From contig LVZB01000001.1 of the NCBI GenBank assembly GCA_023101485.1, positions 62,001 to 126,000 of the forward strand: a stretch of 64,000 bases of DNA. Direction: 5' to 3'. The DNA comes from Pasteurellaceae bacterium Macca (GTDB lineage Bacteria; Pseudomonadota; Gammaproteobacteria; Enterobacterales; Pasteurellaceae). Made by a program: the position numbers and the translations under genes. The notes beneath the pieces are model-generated. The model was not told where the DNA came from. It saw only the letters and a program-made list of their open reading frames with translations, and ran no database searches. This document shows, in pieces, positions 7,974-16,873 of the stretch. Position 1 is the stretch's first letter, and every line of letters begins with the position of its first letter.

Positions 7974-8636
7974 TTAATCATCACCACCGAGTACCCCAAA
8001 GATATTGAGGAAGCTCACGAATAAGTTATAAATCGATACATAGAGATCAACTGTCGCACGGATATAGTTCGTTTCGCCACCGTGGATAATGTTACTTGTG
8101 GAAAGCAAAATCGCACCGCTTGAAAAGACCACAAAAAGCGCACTAATCACTAAACCTAATGCAGGGATATTTAAGAAGATGTTAGCAATCACACCGACTA
8201 ATAACACCACAAAAAGTGCGAGCATCATACCCGAAAGGAAAGACATATCCTTTTTCGTGGTAAGCACATAAGCCGAACAAGCAAAGAAAACTAAGGCTGT
8301 TGCACCAAATGCAAGGGCAACAATATCCCCTAAACCTGCGCCAATATAAGCATTTAAAATTGGCCCTAAGCTATAACCTAAAAAGCCAGTCAATGCAAAT
8401 ACGCTGAAAATACCTGTGACACTATTAGCCGTAGCATTGGTTAAGAAAAGCAAACCATAAAAGCCCACTAACATTCCCCACCATGGTAAACGAGGTAGGT
8501 TTAGGTTCATTGCGACTAACGCCACAACAGAAGAAAACGCGAGTGTCAATGCGAGTAAAAAATAAGTATTACGAAGCACTTTATGAGTGCTCATTAAAGA
8601 TTCCCCACGGGCGTGAGTAACAAGACGTTCTTGCAT
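7974..8636 (-). CDS. yccA: BAX inhibitor-1 family membrane protein YccA
   Basis: 220-residue inner-membrane protein with about seven hydrophobic segments. It closely follows E. coli YccA, including [43 protein letters not shown] and the C-terminal [21 protein letters not shown]. In E. coli YccA interacts with and inhibits the FtsH membrane protease; that role is known from the family and not shown here. AGGAA lies seven bases before the ATG. The gene is monocistronic with its own terminator. Confidence 0.93.
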   Translation of the reverse strand: MQERLVTHARGESLMSTHKVLRNTYFLLALTLAFSSVVALVAMNLNLPRLPWWGMLVGFYGLLFLTNATANSVTGIFSVFALTGFLGYSLGPILNAYIGAGLGDIVALAFGATALVFFACSAYVLTTKKDMSFLSGMMLALFVVLLVGVIANIFLNIPALGLVISALFVVFSSGAILLSTSNIIHGGETNYIRATVDLYVSIYNLFVSFLNIFGVLGGDD

Positions 8637-8750
8637 AATGTTTCCTTAATAAAAAACAAAGAGTGGTAAAATTAACGGCTATTTTGATCTATGTCAATCA
8701 TTATTTAAAAGGCAGGACTAATGCCTGCCTGTTATATTAATTACACGAAA

Positions 8751-10751
8751 TTAAAGAATTTCTTTCGCTTTCGCGACGACATTTTCAACCGTGAAACCAA
8801 AGAGCTTGAATAATTCGCCAGCAGGGGCTGATTCACCAAAGCTATTCATTGCCACAATGCGACCACCGAAGCCTACATATTTATACCAGAAATCTGCAAT
8901 ACCGGCTTCAATAGCAACACGTTTTGTCACTGCACTTGGTAATACAGACTCACGATAATCCGCATCTTGGGCATCAAAAACATTGGTGCTTGGCATCGAC
9001 ACAACGCGGACTTTACGGCCTTCTGCGGTTAATTGATCCGCCGCTTTTACCGCAAGTTCCACTTCTGAACCCGTTGCGATCAGGATCAATTCCGGCTTGC
9101 CACAAGCACAATCTTTTAAGATATAACCACCACGAGCGACATTAGCAAGTTGCTCAGCGTTACGATCCATTTGCGCTAAGTTTTGGCGAGTAAAGATTAA
9201 CGCACTTGGACCAGTTTTCTTCTCAACGGCACATTTCCACGCAATAGCAGATTCTACTTGGTCACATGGACGCCATGTATCTAAGTTTGGAATTAAGCGT
9301 AATGCCGTGGTTTGCTCTACAGGTTGGTGGGTTGGGCCATCTTCGCCTAAGCCGATAGAATCATGGGTATAAACAAATAAAACACGCTGTTTCATTAAGG
9401 CTGCCATACGCACCGCATTATGGGCATATTCCATAAACATTAAGAAGGTTGCACCATAAGGAATAAAGCCACCGTGAAGGGCGATACCATTCATCATGGC
9501 AGACATACCGAATTCACGCACACCGTAATTCACATAGTTACCATCCACATTGTGATCCGCACGGATTGGTTTTGAACCAGACCATAAGGTTAAGTTCGAG
9601 CTGGCTAAGTCTGCTGAGCCACCTAAAAATTCAGGGAGTAATTTCGCATAGGCTTCAATCGCATTTTGAGAGGCTTTACGGCTAGCAATAGACGCCGGAT
9701 TCGCTTGTAAATGTTCAATAAATGCTTGAGATTCTGCTGCCCAGTTTTCAGGTAAATCGCCATTAGTACGGCGTGTAAATTCAGTAGCTAACGCTGGGTA
9801 AGCGGTCTGATATGCTGCAAATTTTGCATTCCACTCTTTCTCCGCAAGTGCGCCTTTGGCTTTAGCATCCCATTCACCATAAATATGAGCAGGAATCTCA
9901 AAAGGTGCATATTCCCATTTAAGGGCTTCACGAGTTGCCGCAATTTCCGCATCACCTAAAGGTGCACCATGACTATCATGAGAATTCGATTTATTCGGCG
10001 AACCGTAACCGATAATGGTTTTACATACAATTAGAGTTGGGCGATCTTTCTCTTCTTGGGCATTTTCAATCGCAAATTTGATCTGCTCTGCATTATGTCC
10101 ATCCACATTACGGATTACTTGCCAGCCGTAGGATTCAAAACGCATGGCCGTGTCATCAGAGAACCAACCATCTACATGACCATCAATAGAGATATTGTTG
10201 TCATCATAAAAAGCGATTAATTTCCCTAAACCTAACGTCCCTGCAAGGGAGCACGCTTCGTGGGAGATCCCCTCCATTAAACAGCCATCACCTAAGAAAG
10301 CATAAGTGTAATGATTAACAATTTCATGCCCTTCACGGTTAAATTGTGCCGCTAAGGTTTTTTCCGCTAATGCCATACCCACCGCATTAGTGATCCCTTG
10401 ACCTAATGGACCCGTCGTAGTTTCAACACCCGGAGTATAACCATATTCTGGGTGACCTGGGGTTTTTGAATGAAGTTGACGGAACTGTTTAAGATCATCA
10501 ATGGAAAGATCGTAACCTGTTAAATGTAACAAGCTATAAATCAGCATCGATCCGTGACCATTTGATAACACAAAACGGTCGCGGTTTGCCCACGCAGGAT
10601 TCGTTGGATTGTGAGAAAGAAAATCACGCCAAAGTACCTCGGCAATATCCGCCATTCCCATTGGCGCACCCGGGTGCCCTGAATTCGCTTTTTGAACTGC
10701 ATCCATACTTAAAAAGCGGATGGCATTGGCTAGCTCTCTACGTTCTGCCAT
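8751..10751 (-). CDS. tkt: Transketolase
   Basis: Thiamine-diphosphate enzyme that transfers two-carbon units in the non-oxidative pentose phosphate pathway, linking it to glycolysis and aromatic amino-acid precursor supply. The 666 residues match the E. coli TktA length. The pyrophosphate domain has [21 protein letters not shown] and [10 protein letters not shown] with metal-ligating Asp/Asn residues. The pyrimidine domain has the [19 protein letters not shown] and [17 protein letters not shown] motifs. AGGAG lies nine bases before the ATG. A perfect CRP palindrome sits about 90 bases upstream, so catabolite control is plausible. Confidence 0.97.
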   Translation of the reverse strand: MAERRELANAIRFLSMDAVQKANSGHPGAPMGMADIAEVLWRDFLSHNPTNPAWANRDRFVLSNGHGSMLIYSLLHLTGYDLSIDDLKQFRQLHSKTPGHPEYGYTPGVETTTGPLGQGITNAVGMALAEKTLAAQFNREGHEIVNHYTYAFLGDGCLMEGISHEACSLAGTLGLGKLIAFYDDNNISIDGHVDGWFSDDTAMRFESYGWQVIRNVDGHNAEQIKFAIENAQEEKDRPTLIVCKTIIGYGSPNKSNSHDSHGAPLGDAEIAATREALKWEYAPFEIPAHIYGEWDAKAKGALAEKEWNAKFAAYQTAYPALATEFTRRTNGDLPENWAAESQAFIEHLQANPASIASRKASQNAIEAYAKLLPEFLGGSADLASSNLTLWSGSKPIRADHNVDGNYVNYGVREFGMSAMMNGIALHGGFIPYGATFLMFMEYAHNAVRMAALMKQRVLFVYTHDSIGLGEDGPTHQPVEQTTALRLIPNLDTWRPCDQVESAIAWKCAVEKKTGPSALIFTRQNLAQMDRNAEQLANVARGGYILKDCACGKPELILIATGSEVELAVKAADQLTAEGRKVRVVSMPSTNVFDAQDADYRESVLPSAVTKRVAIEAGIADFWYKYVGFGGRIVAMNSFGESAPAGELFKLFGFTVENVVAKAKEIL

Positions 10752-10790
10752 TTGATTAACTCCTAAAAATAAGAAAGAAAAAGTGGGACG

Positions 10791-10819
10791 ATTTTACACT
10801 ATTTTTCTGCCCTTCACGG
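10791..10819 (-). promoter_or_regulatory. Candidate tkt promoter
   Basis: A TAAAAT -10 hexamer on the minus strand (10791-10796) would start tkt transcription near 10784. The matching -35 region is poor, consistent with activator dependence on the CRP site centred about 63 bases upstream. Prediction only. Confidence 0.35.
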
Positions 10820-10839
10820 TAAAAATCTCACGTAAAAAA

Positions 10840-10855
10840 TGTGATCTCCTTCACA
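10840..10855. promoter_or_regulatory. CRP-binding site between tkt and rpmE
   Basis: TGTGATCTCCTTCACA contains both perfect half-sites TGTGA and TCACA with the required six-base spacer, inside A/T-rich flanks. It is of the CRP-N type, not the TGCGA-type competence (CRP-S) site. It lies about 63 bases upstream of the candidate tkt start point and about 55 upstream of the rpmE one, so it could serve tkt, rpmE or both. Confidence 0.75.
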
Positions 10856-10867
10856 TTATTGAAATTG

Positions 10868-10896
10868 TTGAAATCTCTTTTTAAATCACGTAAAAT
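10868..10896 (+). promoter_or_regulatory. rpmE: rpmE promoter
   Basis: TTGAAA (10868-10873), a 17-base spacer and TAAAAT (10891-10896) form a good sigma-70 promoter. Transcription would begin near 10903, leaving a leader of about 105 bases. Confidence 0.7.
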
Positions 10897-10902
10897 GTTA
10901 GC

Positions 10903-11008
10903 TCTTTTTGGTGCTGGGTTCGTCCCAGTGATGTTAAATACATATGGTGTTAGCGTTTTGAGCAATCTACGTTAATGGCGATATGGCTTCTTATTAGAGG
11001 TTTTCTAA
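10903..11008 (+). promoter_or_regulatory. Candidate L31 autoregulatory mRNA leader
   Basis: The 5' leader of rpmE begins with a tight hairpin, CTGGG/CCCAG around TTCGT (about 10914-10928). A second possible stem, TTAGCG (10950-10955) with CGTTAA (10970-10975), precedes the GAGG ribosome binding site. L31 leaders that bind the protein are described in gammaproteobacteria; assigning this leader to that class is inference. Confidence 0.45.
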
Positions 11009-11221
11009 ATGAAACAAGGTATTCACCCAGAATATACAGAAATCACTGCAACTTGTTCTTGTGGTAACGTAATTAAAACTCGCTCAACAGTGGGTAAAGA
11101 TTTAAACTTAGATGTGTGTGGCAACTGCCACCCATTCTACACTGGTAAGCAACGTGTTGTAGATACTGGTGGTCGTGTTGAACGCTTTAACAAACGCTTC
11201 AGCATTCCAAGCAAAAAATAA
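11009..11221 (+). CDS. rpmE: 50S ribosomal protein L31 (zinc-binding form)
   Basis: 70 residues, full length for bacterial L31. Cys16, Cys18, Cys37 and Cys40 form the CxC...CxxC zinc site, so this is the zinc-containing RpmE and not the cysteine-less YkgM-type paralogue. It carries the [10 protein letters not shown] motif near the C-terminus. It is a single-gene transcript with its own promoter, structured leader and strong terminator. GAGG precedes the ATG. Confidence 0.97.
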   Translation: MKQGIHPEYTEITATCSCGNVIKTRSTVGKDLNLDVCGNCHPFYTGKQRVVDTGGRVERFNKRFSIPSKK

Positions 11222-11236
11222 GATTTATCTGTTTTC

Positions 11237-11263
11237 AACCCCACATCATGTGGGGTTTTTTTT
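11237..11263 (+). terminator. Terminator of rpmE
   Basis: CCCCACA and TGTGGGG pair around a three-base loop, followed by eight T residues. Confidence 0.93.
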
Positions 11264-11295
11264 AATAACGCTCTATACTATAAATATAAGTAAAT

Positions 11296-11663
11296 ATGAA
11301 GAAAGCAAATAATCACCCACCTATTTTTATTATTAGTTTCTAGAAGAAAATTTATTAGCTAGCACCTAACTGATTGAGGATTTTCTTTTAAATTCTTTGA
11401 TGCCGTATATAGGAAAGATTAGTTGTGCAATGAATTTTATCAAACTTTATGAATATCTTATTAAAAATAAGATTGAACATAAGATTATTTTAGAGGACAA
11501 TGCTATCGTTTTCCTCCTGCTTTAAAGAAATTCTTACTGGCTTGCTGATTTTTTAACTGGTTCATTACAACTTACTCATCTCAATGCCTACGGCATAGAA
11601 CCGGTTTGTGTTTTCGGAGGATCACACTCTGAAATAGATCAAATGGAAAATCACTATAAATAA
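11296..11663 (+). pseudogene. Decayed glycosyltransferase family 25 (LOS biosynthesis) gene
   Basis: Reading across stops and frameshifts gives a recognisable GT25 order. The start at 11296 gives an N-terminal PPIFIISF strand, then RRKFIS-HLTD, then FSFKFFDAV. Next comes the GKISCAMNFIKLYEYLIKN segment, matching the family's GEIGC-LSH--LY, followed by KIILEDNAIV, matching the ILEDD motif with the first Asp retained. The C-terminal tail contains GIEPVCV and ends at TAA 11661. At least three in-frame stops, frame changes and an internal deletion are present; 370 bp remain of an expected 700-750. It adds sugars to lipooligosaccharide in relatives. Base composition is as AT-rich as the two genes that follow. 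Confidence 0.72.
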
Positions 11664-11687
11664 TGACTTAATTTTATATTAAACAAA

Positions 11688-12761
11688 ATGAACCTAAAAA
11701 AATTAATGATAACTATCTGTGAAAAACGAGATAAGCTAACTGAAAAAGATGTCAATTTAAAAGAGATTAAATCTATTTTATTAAGACCATTAGGAGATGC
11801 CATTGGTGATGCAACGATACATACCGCCCATTTACTGCAATTAAAATCTATTTTCCCACAAGCAACTCTTGGTGTGGTTGTTACTTCTCAAAATAAAATT
11901 ATTTTTGAACATTCAAATTTAGTAGATAAATATATTCACCGGAATTTTTTTGATTATATTAAAAATCATAAAAAATGGGATCTTCTACTTGATTTTGAAA
12001 ATAATTTCACCTCTGCATCATTATTTATGGATCGTATATTGATGCCTAAATATATTGCTATATTTAAAAAATATAATAAAAAACATTATAATTTTAATAC
12101 CATATTTAACTATAACTTTCACTTTCCTCAAAAAGATAATAAAAGACTAAGTCATTATTTATGTCACTCTTTTTTTAATAACAATAATCAACTTATTCCT
12201 CCATATAGCCATTTAACAACTGATCCAAAAACTGATTTAAAAATAGAATATTTCTGGGAAGAAAAGAAATATAGATTATTGCTCTGCCCTCAAGGAAGCA
12301 AACGCCAGATTCCTCCCCAAGAGTTGGGAGAATTATTAACTCATTGTATTGATATTATACAATCTCATCATATTGATATTATATTAAGCTATACTCAAAC
12401 AGCAGAAGAATATCTTAAACAACTATTAATGTTATACCCTTATTTAAAAGTCAAAATATCACCTAAAACATCATTAACTGAATATCTTTCTCTTATTGCA
12501 AGCGCTAATTTTGTTATTGCAGTAGATGGTGGATCACTACATCTTGCTTGCGCATTTAGAAAACCATTATTAAGTTTTTTTGCCAATAGCCAACCTAATT
12601 TAGGCACATGGGAACCACTTGTTTACCCCAATATTCCACATTTCAAAGTGATCACTAAGAAGAATGTTGGAGAAAATTCCAACTTAACCCAAGATTTTCA
12701 ACTTGATAGTGCTAAATTATGGTTAAAAACCTATTTAAATGAACAAATCAATAAGGAATAA
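11688..12761 (+). CDS. Glycosyltransferase family 9 (heptosyltransferase-like) protein
   Basis: 357 residues of GT9 type. The N-terminal Rossmann half begins with KSILLRPLGDAIGDATIHTAHL. The C-terminal nucleotide-sugar-binding half carries CPQGSKRQIPPQELGELL and the family signature AVDGGSLHLACAFRKPLLSFF. Members add heptose or other sugars to the lipooligosaccharide core at the cytoplasmic face. The sequence is very AT-rich, full of AAT and AAA codons, unlike flanking rpmE and upp, which suggests horizontal exchange of the locus. No good ribosome binding site precedes the ATG. It is four bases from the next gene, so they form an operon. Confidence 0.78.
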   Translation: MNLKKLMITICEKRDKLTEKDVNLKEIKSILLRPLGDAIGDATIHTAHLLQLKSIFPQATLGVVVTSQNKIIFEHSNLVDKYIHRNFFDYIKNHKKWDLLLDFENNFTSASLFMDRILMPKYIAIFKKYNKKHYNFNTIFNYNFHFPQKDNKRLSHYLCHSFFNNNNQLIPPYSHLTTDPKTDLKIEYFWEEKKYRLLLCPQGSKRQIPPQELGELLTHCIDIIQSHHIDIILSYTQTAEEYLKQLLMLYPYLKVKISPKTSLTEYLSLIASANFVIAVDGGSLHLACAFRKPLLSFFANSQPNLGTWEPLVYPNIPHFKVITKKNVGENSNLTQDFQLDSAKLWLKTYLNEQINKE

Positions 12762-12764
12762 AAA

Positions 12765-13798
12765 ATGAGCATCAAAAAACGGTTACAAAAATTTCGTTTA
12801 ACTATTGTTAAATTCTTATTAGATCGAAAACAAAAAAACCATCATCACATTACCAAAGAAAATATAAAAAAAATTCTATTTCTTCGTCAAGATGGAAAAA
12901 TTGGTGACTATATTGTGAGTTCTTTTGTTTTTCGTGAATTAAAAAACAAAACCCTAATTTACAAATAAGTGTTGTTTGTACTAGGCAAGATGCTTATATG
13001 TTTGAACAAAATCAATATATTGATTCTCTTTTTACCGTTAAAAAACGAAATATTATAGATTATATTCGTTGTGGTATTTTATTATCAAAACAACAGTTTG
13101 ATGTTGTTGTCGACCCGACATTAGCCATAAAAAACAGGGATCTTCTCCTCTTAAGATTAATCCAAGGAAAACACTATATTGGCTACAAAAAATCACAATA
13201 TAAATTATTTAATATCAATATTGAAAGTGACCAGCATTTTAGCGAAACATACCAACTTATGCTAAAAGAAATCGGTTTTGATATTCATAATTTATCTTAT
13301 GATGTTCCTTTTGAATACGCTTATTCTCAAGAAATTAAGCAATACATACAAGAAAATAATTTATCAAGTTATATTGCCATTAACTTTTTTGGTGCAGCCA
13401 GAATTAAAAAAGTCACTTTTGATAATATAAGAAAATATCTCGATTATTTAACAAAATTAAAACCGAATCAACAATGGGTTTTATTAACTTATCCTGAAAT
13501 GACTCTTACGTTACAAGAAATAGCAAAAAATTACCATCATGTTTTTGTACATAACACACAAAATATTTTTCATACTATTGAGTTAATTCGAGATTGCTCA
13601 TTATTAATTTCTACAGATACTTCGACCGTCCATATCGCTTCTGGATTTAATAAAAATATTATTGCTATGTACAAAAAAGATCCTATCGCTTTTACACATT
13701 GGCAACCTAAAACTCGTGGTAAACAACATATTCTTTTTTATCAAAATAATATTAATGAGCTACGTCCACAAGACATTCAATCAAATTGGCTAGAATAA
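12765..13798 (+). pseudogene. Second GT9 glycosyltransferase, frameshifted in a poly-A tract
   Basis: Two frames make one GT9 protein of about 344 residues. Frame one (12765-12968) gives the basic N-terminus, then KKILFLRQDGKIGDYIVSSF and stops after RELKN. The other frame continues from the same point with QNPNLQISVVCTRQDAYMFE; its first in-frame ATG is 12998. It holds the second Rossmann half with STDTSTVHIASGFNKNIIAMY. The shift lies in an A6 run (12941-12946). A seventh A would restore RELKKQNPNLQ. AAGGAA precedes the first ATG. It may be an off-phase of a variable gene, a true mutation, or a sequencing error. Confidence 0.72.
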
Positions 13799-13800
13799 CC

Positions 13801-14688
13801 ATGGAATTCCACAGCCTTAAACTGTTTTTAGATCTCGCACAGAGCCAAAGTTTTATTCGCACGGCGGAAAAAAACCATATGAGTGCCTCAACCCTTTCTC
13901 GCCATATTCAACGTATGGAGCAAGAAATTGGGCAACCGCTTTTTTTGCGAGATAACCGCCAAGTATTGCTGACTGAAGCGGGGAAACGTTTTTTGCATTT
14001 TGCCGAACCGACTTGGGGAAATTGGCAACAGCTACAACGCCAATTCTCTCCGCCACAGACTGAATTAGAAGGCGAATTAAAACTCTTTTGTTCCGTTACC
14101 GCAGCTTATAGCCATTTACCTCAACTATTAGAAAAATTCCGCCAACGCTACCCCAAAATAGAGATTAAACTTAGCACCGGCGACCCCGCCAAAGCGTTAG
14201 AGAATGTGCAATCGATGCAGTCGGATCTCTCCCTGACGGGCAAGCCGACCTTTTTGCCAACGAATATTGCGTTTCATTATATTGATGAGATCGCCCTTTC
14301 CCTCATCGCCCCCCGTATCCCTTGCCTTGCCACACAACTGCTCCAACAAAAGCCCATTTCTTGGCAAAATATGCCCTTTATTGTGCCGGTAGATGGCCCA
14401 GCGCGTAAGCAGATCGATGCTTGGTTTAAGCAACTTAAAATCAAAGAACCGCAAATTTACGCCACCGTGGAAGGACATGAAGCGATTGTCCCGATGGTTG
14501 CCCTCGGCTGTGGGGTGGCGTTGTTACCCGATGTGGTCATACAGCACAGCCCCGTGTTACACCAAATTGCCTACCTCGACTCGCCCCTCCCGGTTTATCG
14601 TTTTGAGCTGGGCATTTGTGTGCAACAACGTCGCTTACAAGAACCCATTATTCACGCATTCTGGGCATTACTTGCCGAGATCACTTAA
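13801..14688 (+). CDS. ilvY: LysR-type regulator IlvY
   Basis: 295 residues from ATG 13801; a TTG in the same frame at 13786 falls within the upstream gene and is less likely. The N-terminal winged helix (MSASTLSRHIQRMEQEIGQPLF) is followed by the effector domain with FCSVTAAYSHLP and TVEGHEAIVPMVALGCGVALLP. Both segments are near-diagnostic of IlvY, the activator of ilvC (ketol-acid reductoisomerase) that responds to acetolactate and acetohydroxybutyrate. In E. coli ilvY and ilvC are divergent neighbours. Here ilvC is not adjacent, so the regulator has been separated from its usual target. Confidence 0.88.
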   Translation: MEFHSLKLFLDLAQSQSFIRTAEKNHMSASTLSRHIQRMEQEIGQPLFLRDNRQVLLTEAGKRFLHFAEPTWGNWQQLQRQFSPPQTELEGELKLFCSVTAAYSHLPQLLEKFRQRYPKIEIKLSTGDPAKALENVQSMQSDLSLTGKPTFLPTNIAFHYIDEIALSLIAPRIPCLATQLLQQKPISWQNMPFIVPVDGPARKQIDAWFKQLKIKEPQIYATVEGHEAIVPMVALGCGVALLPDVVIQHSPVLHQIAYLDSPLPVYRFELGICVQQRRLQEPIIHAFWALLAEIT

Positions 14689-14750
14689 CCCACGCGAAAT
14701 GAGCAATTCTGCTAAAATAGCGTGACTTTCAACCCCAATGGAGAGATAAC

Positions 14751-15377
14751 ATGAAAATCATTGAAGTAAAACACCCCCTTGTTAAACATAAAATTGGCTT
14801 AATGCGTGCTGCGGAAGTCAGCACCAAAGATTTCCGTGAGCTTGCCAAAGAAGTCGCTAGCCTTCTCACTTATGAAGCGACCTCCGATTTAGGCACAGAA
14901 AGAATTACCATAGACGGTTGGAATGGGGCGGTGGAAATCGACCAAATCAAAGGGAAAAAGGTGACCGTTGTGCCTATTTTACGGGCAGGTTTAGGGATGA
15001 TGGACGGCGTATTAGAGCATATTCCCAGTGCAAGAATCAGCGTGGTGGGGATCTACCGTAATGAAGAAACTTTAGAACCCGTGCCTTATTTCCAAAAATT
15101 AGCTAACGATGTGGAAGAGCGTTTAGCCATTGTTATCGACCCAATGCTCGCCACCGGTGGTTCGATGATCGCGACCATCGATCTCCTCAAAAAATCAGGC
15201 TGCCATCAGATTAAAGTCCTCGTGCTTGTTGCCGCCCCTGAGGGAATTAAAGCCCTTGAAGCTGCTCACCCAGATATTGAACTCTACACCGCTGCCATTG
15301 ATAGCCACTTAAACGAACAAGGCTATATCATCCCAGGCTTAGGCGATGCTGGGGATAAACTTTTCGGCACGAAATAA
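14751..15377 (+). CDS. upp: Uracil phosphoribosyltransferase
   Basis: Salvages uracil to UMP using PRPP in the cytoplasm. 208 residues, the E. coli length. The PRPP-binding motif reads [12 protein letters not shown] (128-139). The N-terminal region [14 protein letters not shown] and the C-terminal uracil-contacting [13 protein letters not shown] are conserved. GGAGA lies before the ATG. No uracil permease gene follows, so it is alone here. Confidence 0.97.
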   Translation: MKIIEVKHPLVKHKIGLMRAAEVSTKDFRELAKEVASLLTYEATSDLGTERITIDGWNGAVEIDQIKGKKVTVVPILRAGLGMMDGVLEHIPSARISVVGIYRNEETLEPVPYFQKLANDVEERLAIVIDPMLATGGSMIATIDLLKKSGCHQIKVLVLVAAPEGIKALEAAHPDIELYTAAIDSHLNEQGYIIPGLGDAGDKLFGTK

Positions 15378-15392
15378 CCCTATCATGACAAA

Positions 15393-15457
15393 ACAAGCGG
15401 TCAAATTTTTTGTACAATTTGCACACGGCAAAATCTCACCAAAATCAGACCGCTTGT
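15393..15457. repeat. Facing pair of uptake signals after upp
   Basis: ACAAGCGGTC (15393-15402) faces its exact complement GACCGCTTGT (15448-15457) across 45 bases, next to an AT tail. It is a plausible loose terminator between upp and the convergent TPM operon. The remaining spacer to 15611 contains no gene I can support. Confidence 0.65.
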
Positions 15458-15611
15458 TCTCATTTTCTTTTCTCTCTTTTCACGCATTAACCCCTTTCCG
15501 CCCAAATAAAAATCCCCGAAGAGAGGGAAATCTCCACGAGGATAATCGAATAGTCGTATGTTGGCAAAATGTTGGTCAAATTCGACCGCTAGCAAACAAG
15601 CGAATTAAACC

Positions 15612-16379
15612 TTACCAGCTGCCCCCAGCACCACCGCCGCCGGATTGACCACCGCCGAAGCCACCGCCTCCGCCAAATCCGCCACCACCACCGAAGCCCC
15701 CACCAAAGCCACCGCTACGGCGAATGGCCGATGCCGTGTGGAGAATTTTCCCTGCGGTACTTGGGCTAATATAGCGATTTCCGCCACGGCCTAACACATT
15801 GAAGAGAACAAAAAGCAGAATCGCAATGCCGAGAAATATTTCAAAGCCGTCAAATTCACTCTCTTCGCTTTGTGCTTCAAGGGGCGCATACTCTCCCTGT
15901 GTGGCAGCAATAATGGCTGAAAGCCCTTTGGCGATCCCTTCGGCATAACGATCTTGCTTAAAATAAGGGGTAATTTCATGACGGATAATGCTTGATGCAA
16001 TGGCATCAGGCAACACACCTTCTAGCCCTCGCCCGACAGCAATAAAAAGTTTGCGATCATTTTTGGCAACCAGCAATAACACGCCGTTATTCTGCTTCGC
16101 CCGCCCAATTCCCCATTTATTAAACAGATTGAAACTGTAAGAAGAAACCGCTTCGCCATTCGTACTCGGCACAATGGCAACGGCAATTTGCGAGCTGGTT
16201 TTTCTGCCATAATCGGCTAACGCATTTTCAAGGGTTTGCCTATCCTGCGCACTTAAAGTTTGAGTGTAATCCGACACATAGCGAAAAGGTTGAGGCACAT
16301 CGGGGTAATTGGCAACACTCACACTGCTCAACAATAATAGGAAGCCCAGATAAAAAGCCGTTCGTAGGGTTCGCATCAT
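15612..16379 (-). CDS. TPM-domain membrane protein with a glycine-rich tail (YgcG-like)
   Basis: 255 residues. An N-terminal signal segment (LGFLLLLSSVSVANYP) is followed by a TPM domain (about 30-165; YVSDYTQTLS, SQIAVAIVPSTNGE, KQNNGVLLLVAKNDRK, GRGLEGVLPDAIA). After that come a transmembrane helix (about 185-200) and a low-complexity Gly/Phe tail ending GGGGAGGSW. TPM domains face the periplasm, and roles in photosystem repair or phosphatase activity have been proposed in other phyla; the function here is unknown. Its start overlaps the preceding TPM gene by ATGA, in an operon lemA-TPM-TPM. Confidence 0.82.
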   Translation of the reverse strand: MMRTLRTAFYLGFLLLLSSVSVANYPDVPQPFRYVSDYTQTLSAQDRQTLENALADYGRKTSSQIAVAIVPSTNGEAVSSYSFNLFNKWGIGRAKQNNGVLLLVAKNDRKLFIAVGRGLEGVLPDAIASSIIRHEITPYFKQDRYAEGIAKGLSAIIAATQGEYAPLEAQSEESEFDGFEIFLGIAILLFVLFNVLGRGGNRYISPSTAGKILHTASAIRRSGGFGGGFGGGGGFGGGGGFGGGQSGGGGAGGSW

Positions 16380-16837
16380 CGTATCACCACCTCGTTAGCT
16401 AATTCATTTTTATCATCCGGCAGAATCGGGAAATATTCGGCTAACGGTTGCTCAATCTGCTGAATGGCTTTGCAAATACCGTCTGTAAAATTGCCTTGTT
16501 GGCAATCCGCTTTCATTGCTTGATAAATATTCTGCCAAAAGGCTTCGCCGACTTTTTGATGAATCCCTTCATCGCCAACGACGGCGACATAATGGGGTTT
16601 AAATGAAAGGTAGATCAATACACCATTGCGTTGTGCCGTTTCTGCCATCTGTAATTCATGAAAAAGCTGATTGGCTCGCGCGATAGCAGAGGTGCATTTC
16701 TTCGCCCGACGTTCCACCACCACTCGCAATTCTGCGGAGGTGTGTTGCTCTAAATGGGCAATCGCTTGCTCAATTTTTTGCGTATCAAGGGGCAATCGGC
16801 GTTGAAAGATTGAAAGAAATCCCATTTTTCGTTCCAT
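16376..16837 (-). CDS. TPM-domain protein (second paralogue)
   Basis: 153 residues with a single TPM domain (HTSAELRVVVERRAKKC, NGVLIYLSFKPHYVAVVGD, FTDGICKAIQQIEQPLAEYFP) and neither signal peptide nor transmembrane tail, so it would be cytoplasmic or peripheral. The start may be the ATG at 16837 or the one four codons later, which has a better-placed GGAA. It lies between lemA (36-base gap) and the secreted TPM protein (ATGA overlap), so the three are likely made together. Confidence 0.8.
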   Translation of the reverse strand: MERKMGFLSIFQRRLPLDTQKIEQAIAHLEQHTSAELRVVVERRAKKCTSAIARANQLFHELQMAETAQRNGVLIYLSFKPHYVAVVGDEGIHQKVGEAFWQNIYQAMKADCQQGNFTDGICKAIQQIEQPLAEYFPILPDDKNELANEVVIR

Positions 16838-16873
16838 AGCATAAGGGCAGACTTCCGTCCGCCCTTTGATTTG

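Noticed and set aside
13786-13800. Upstream TTG start for ilvY
   Set aside because: It would add MARIT from within the end of the preceding gene; the ATG at 13801 begins where IlvY proteins begin.
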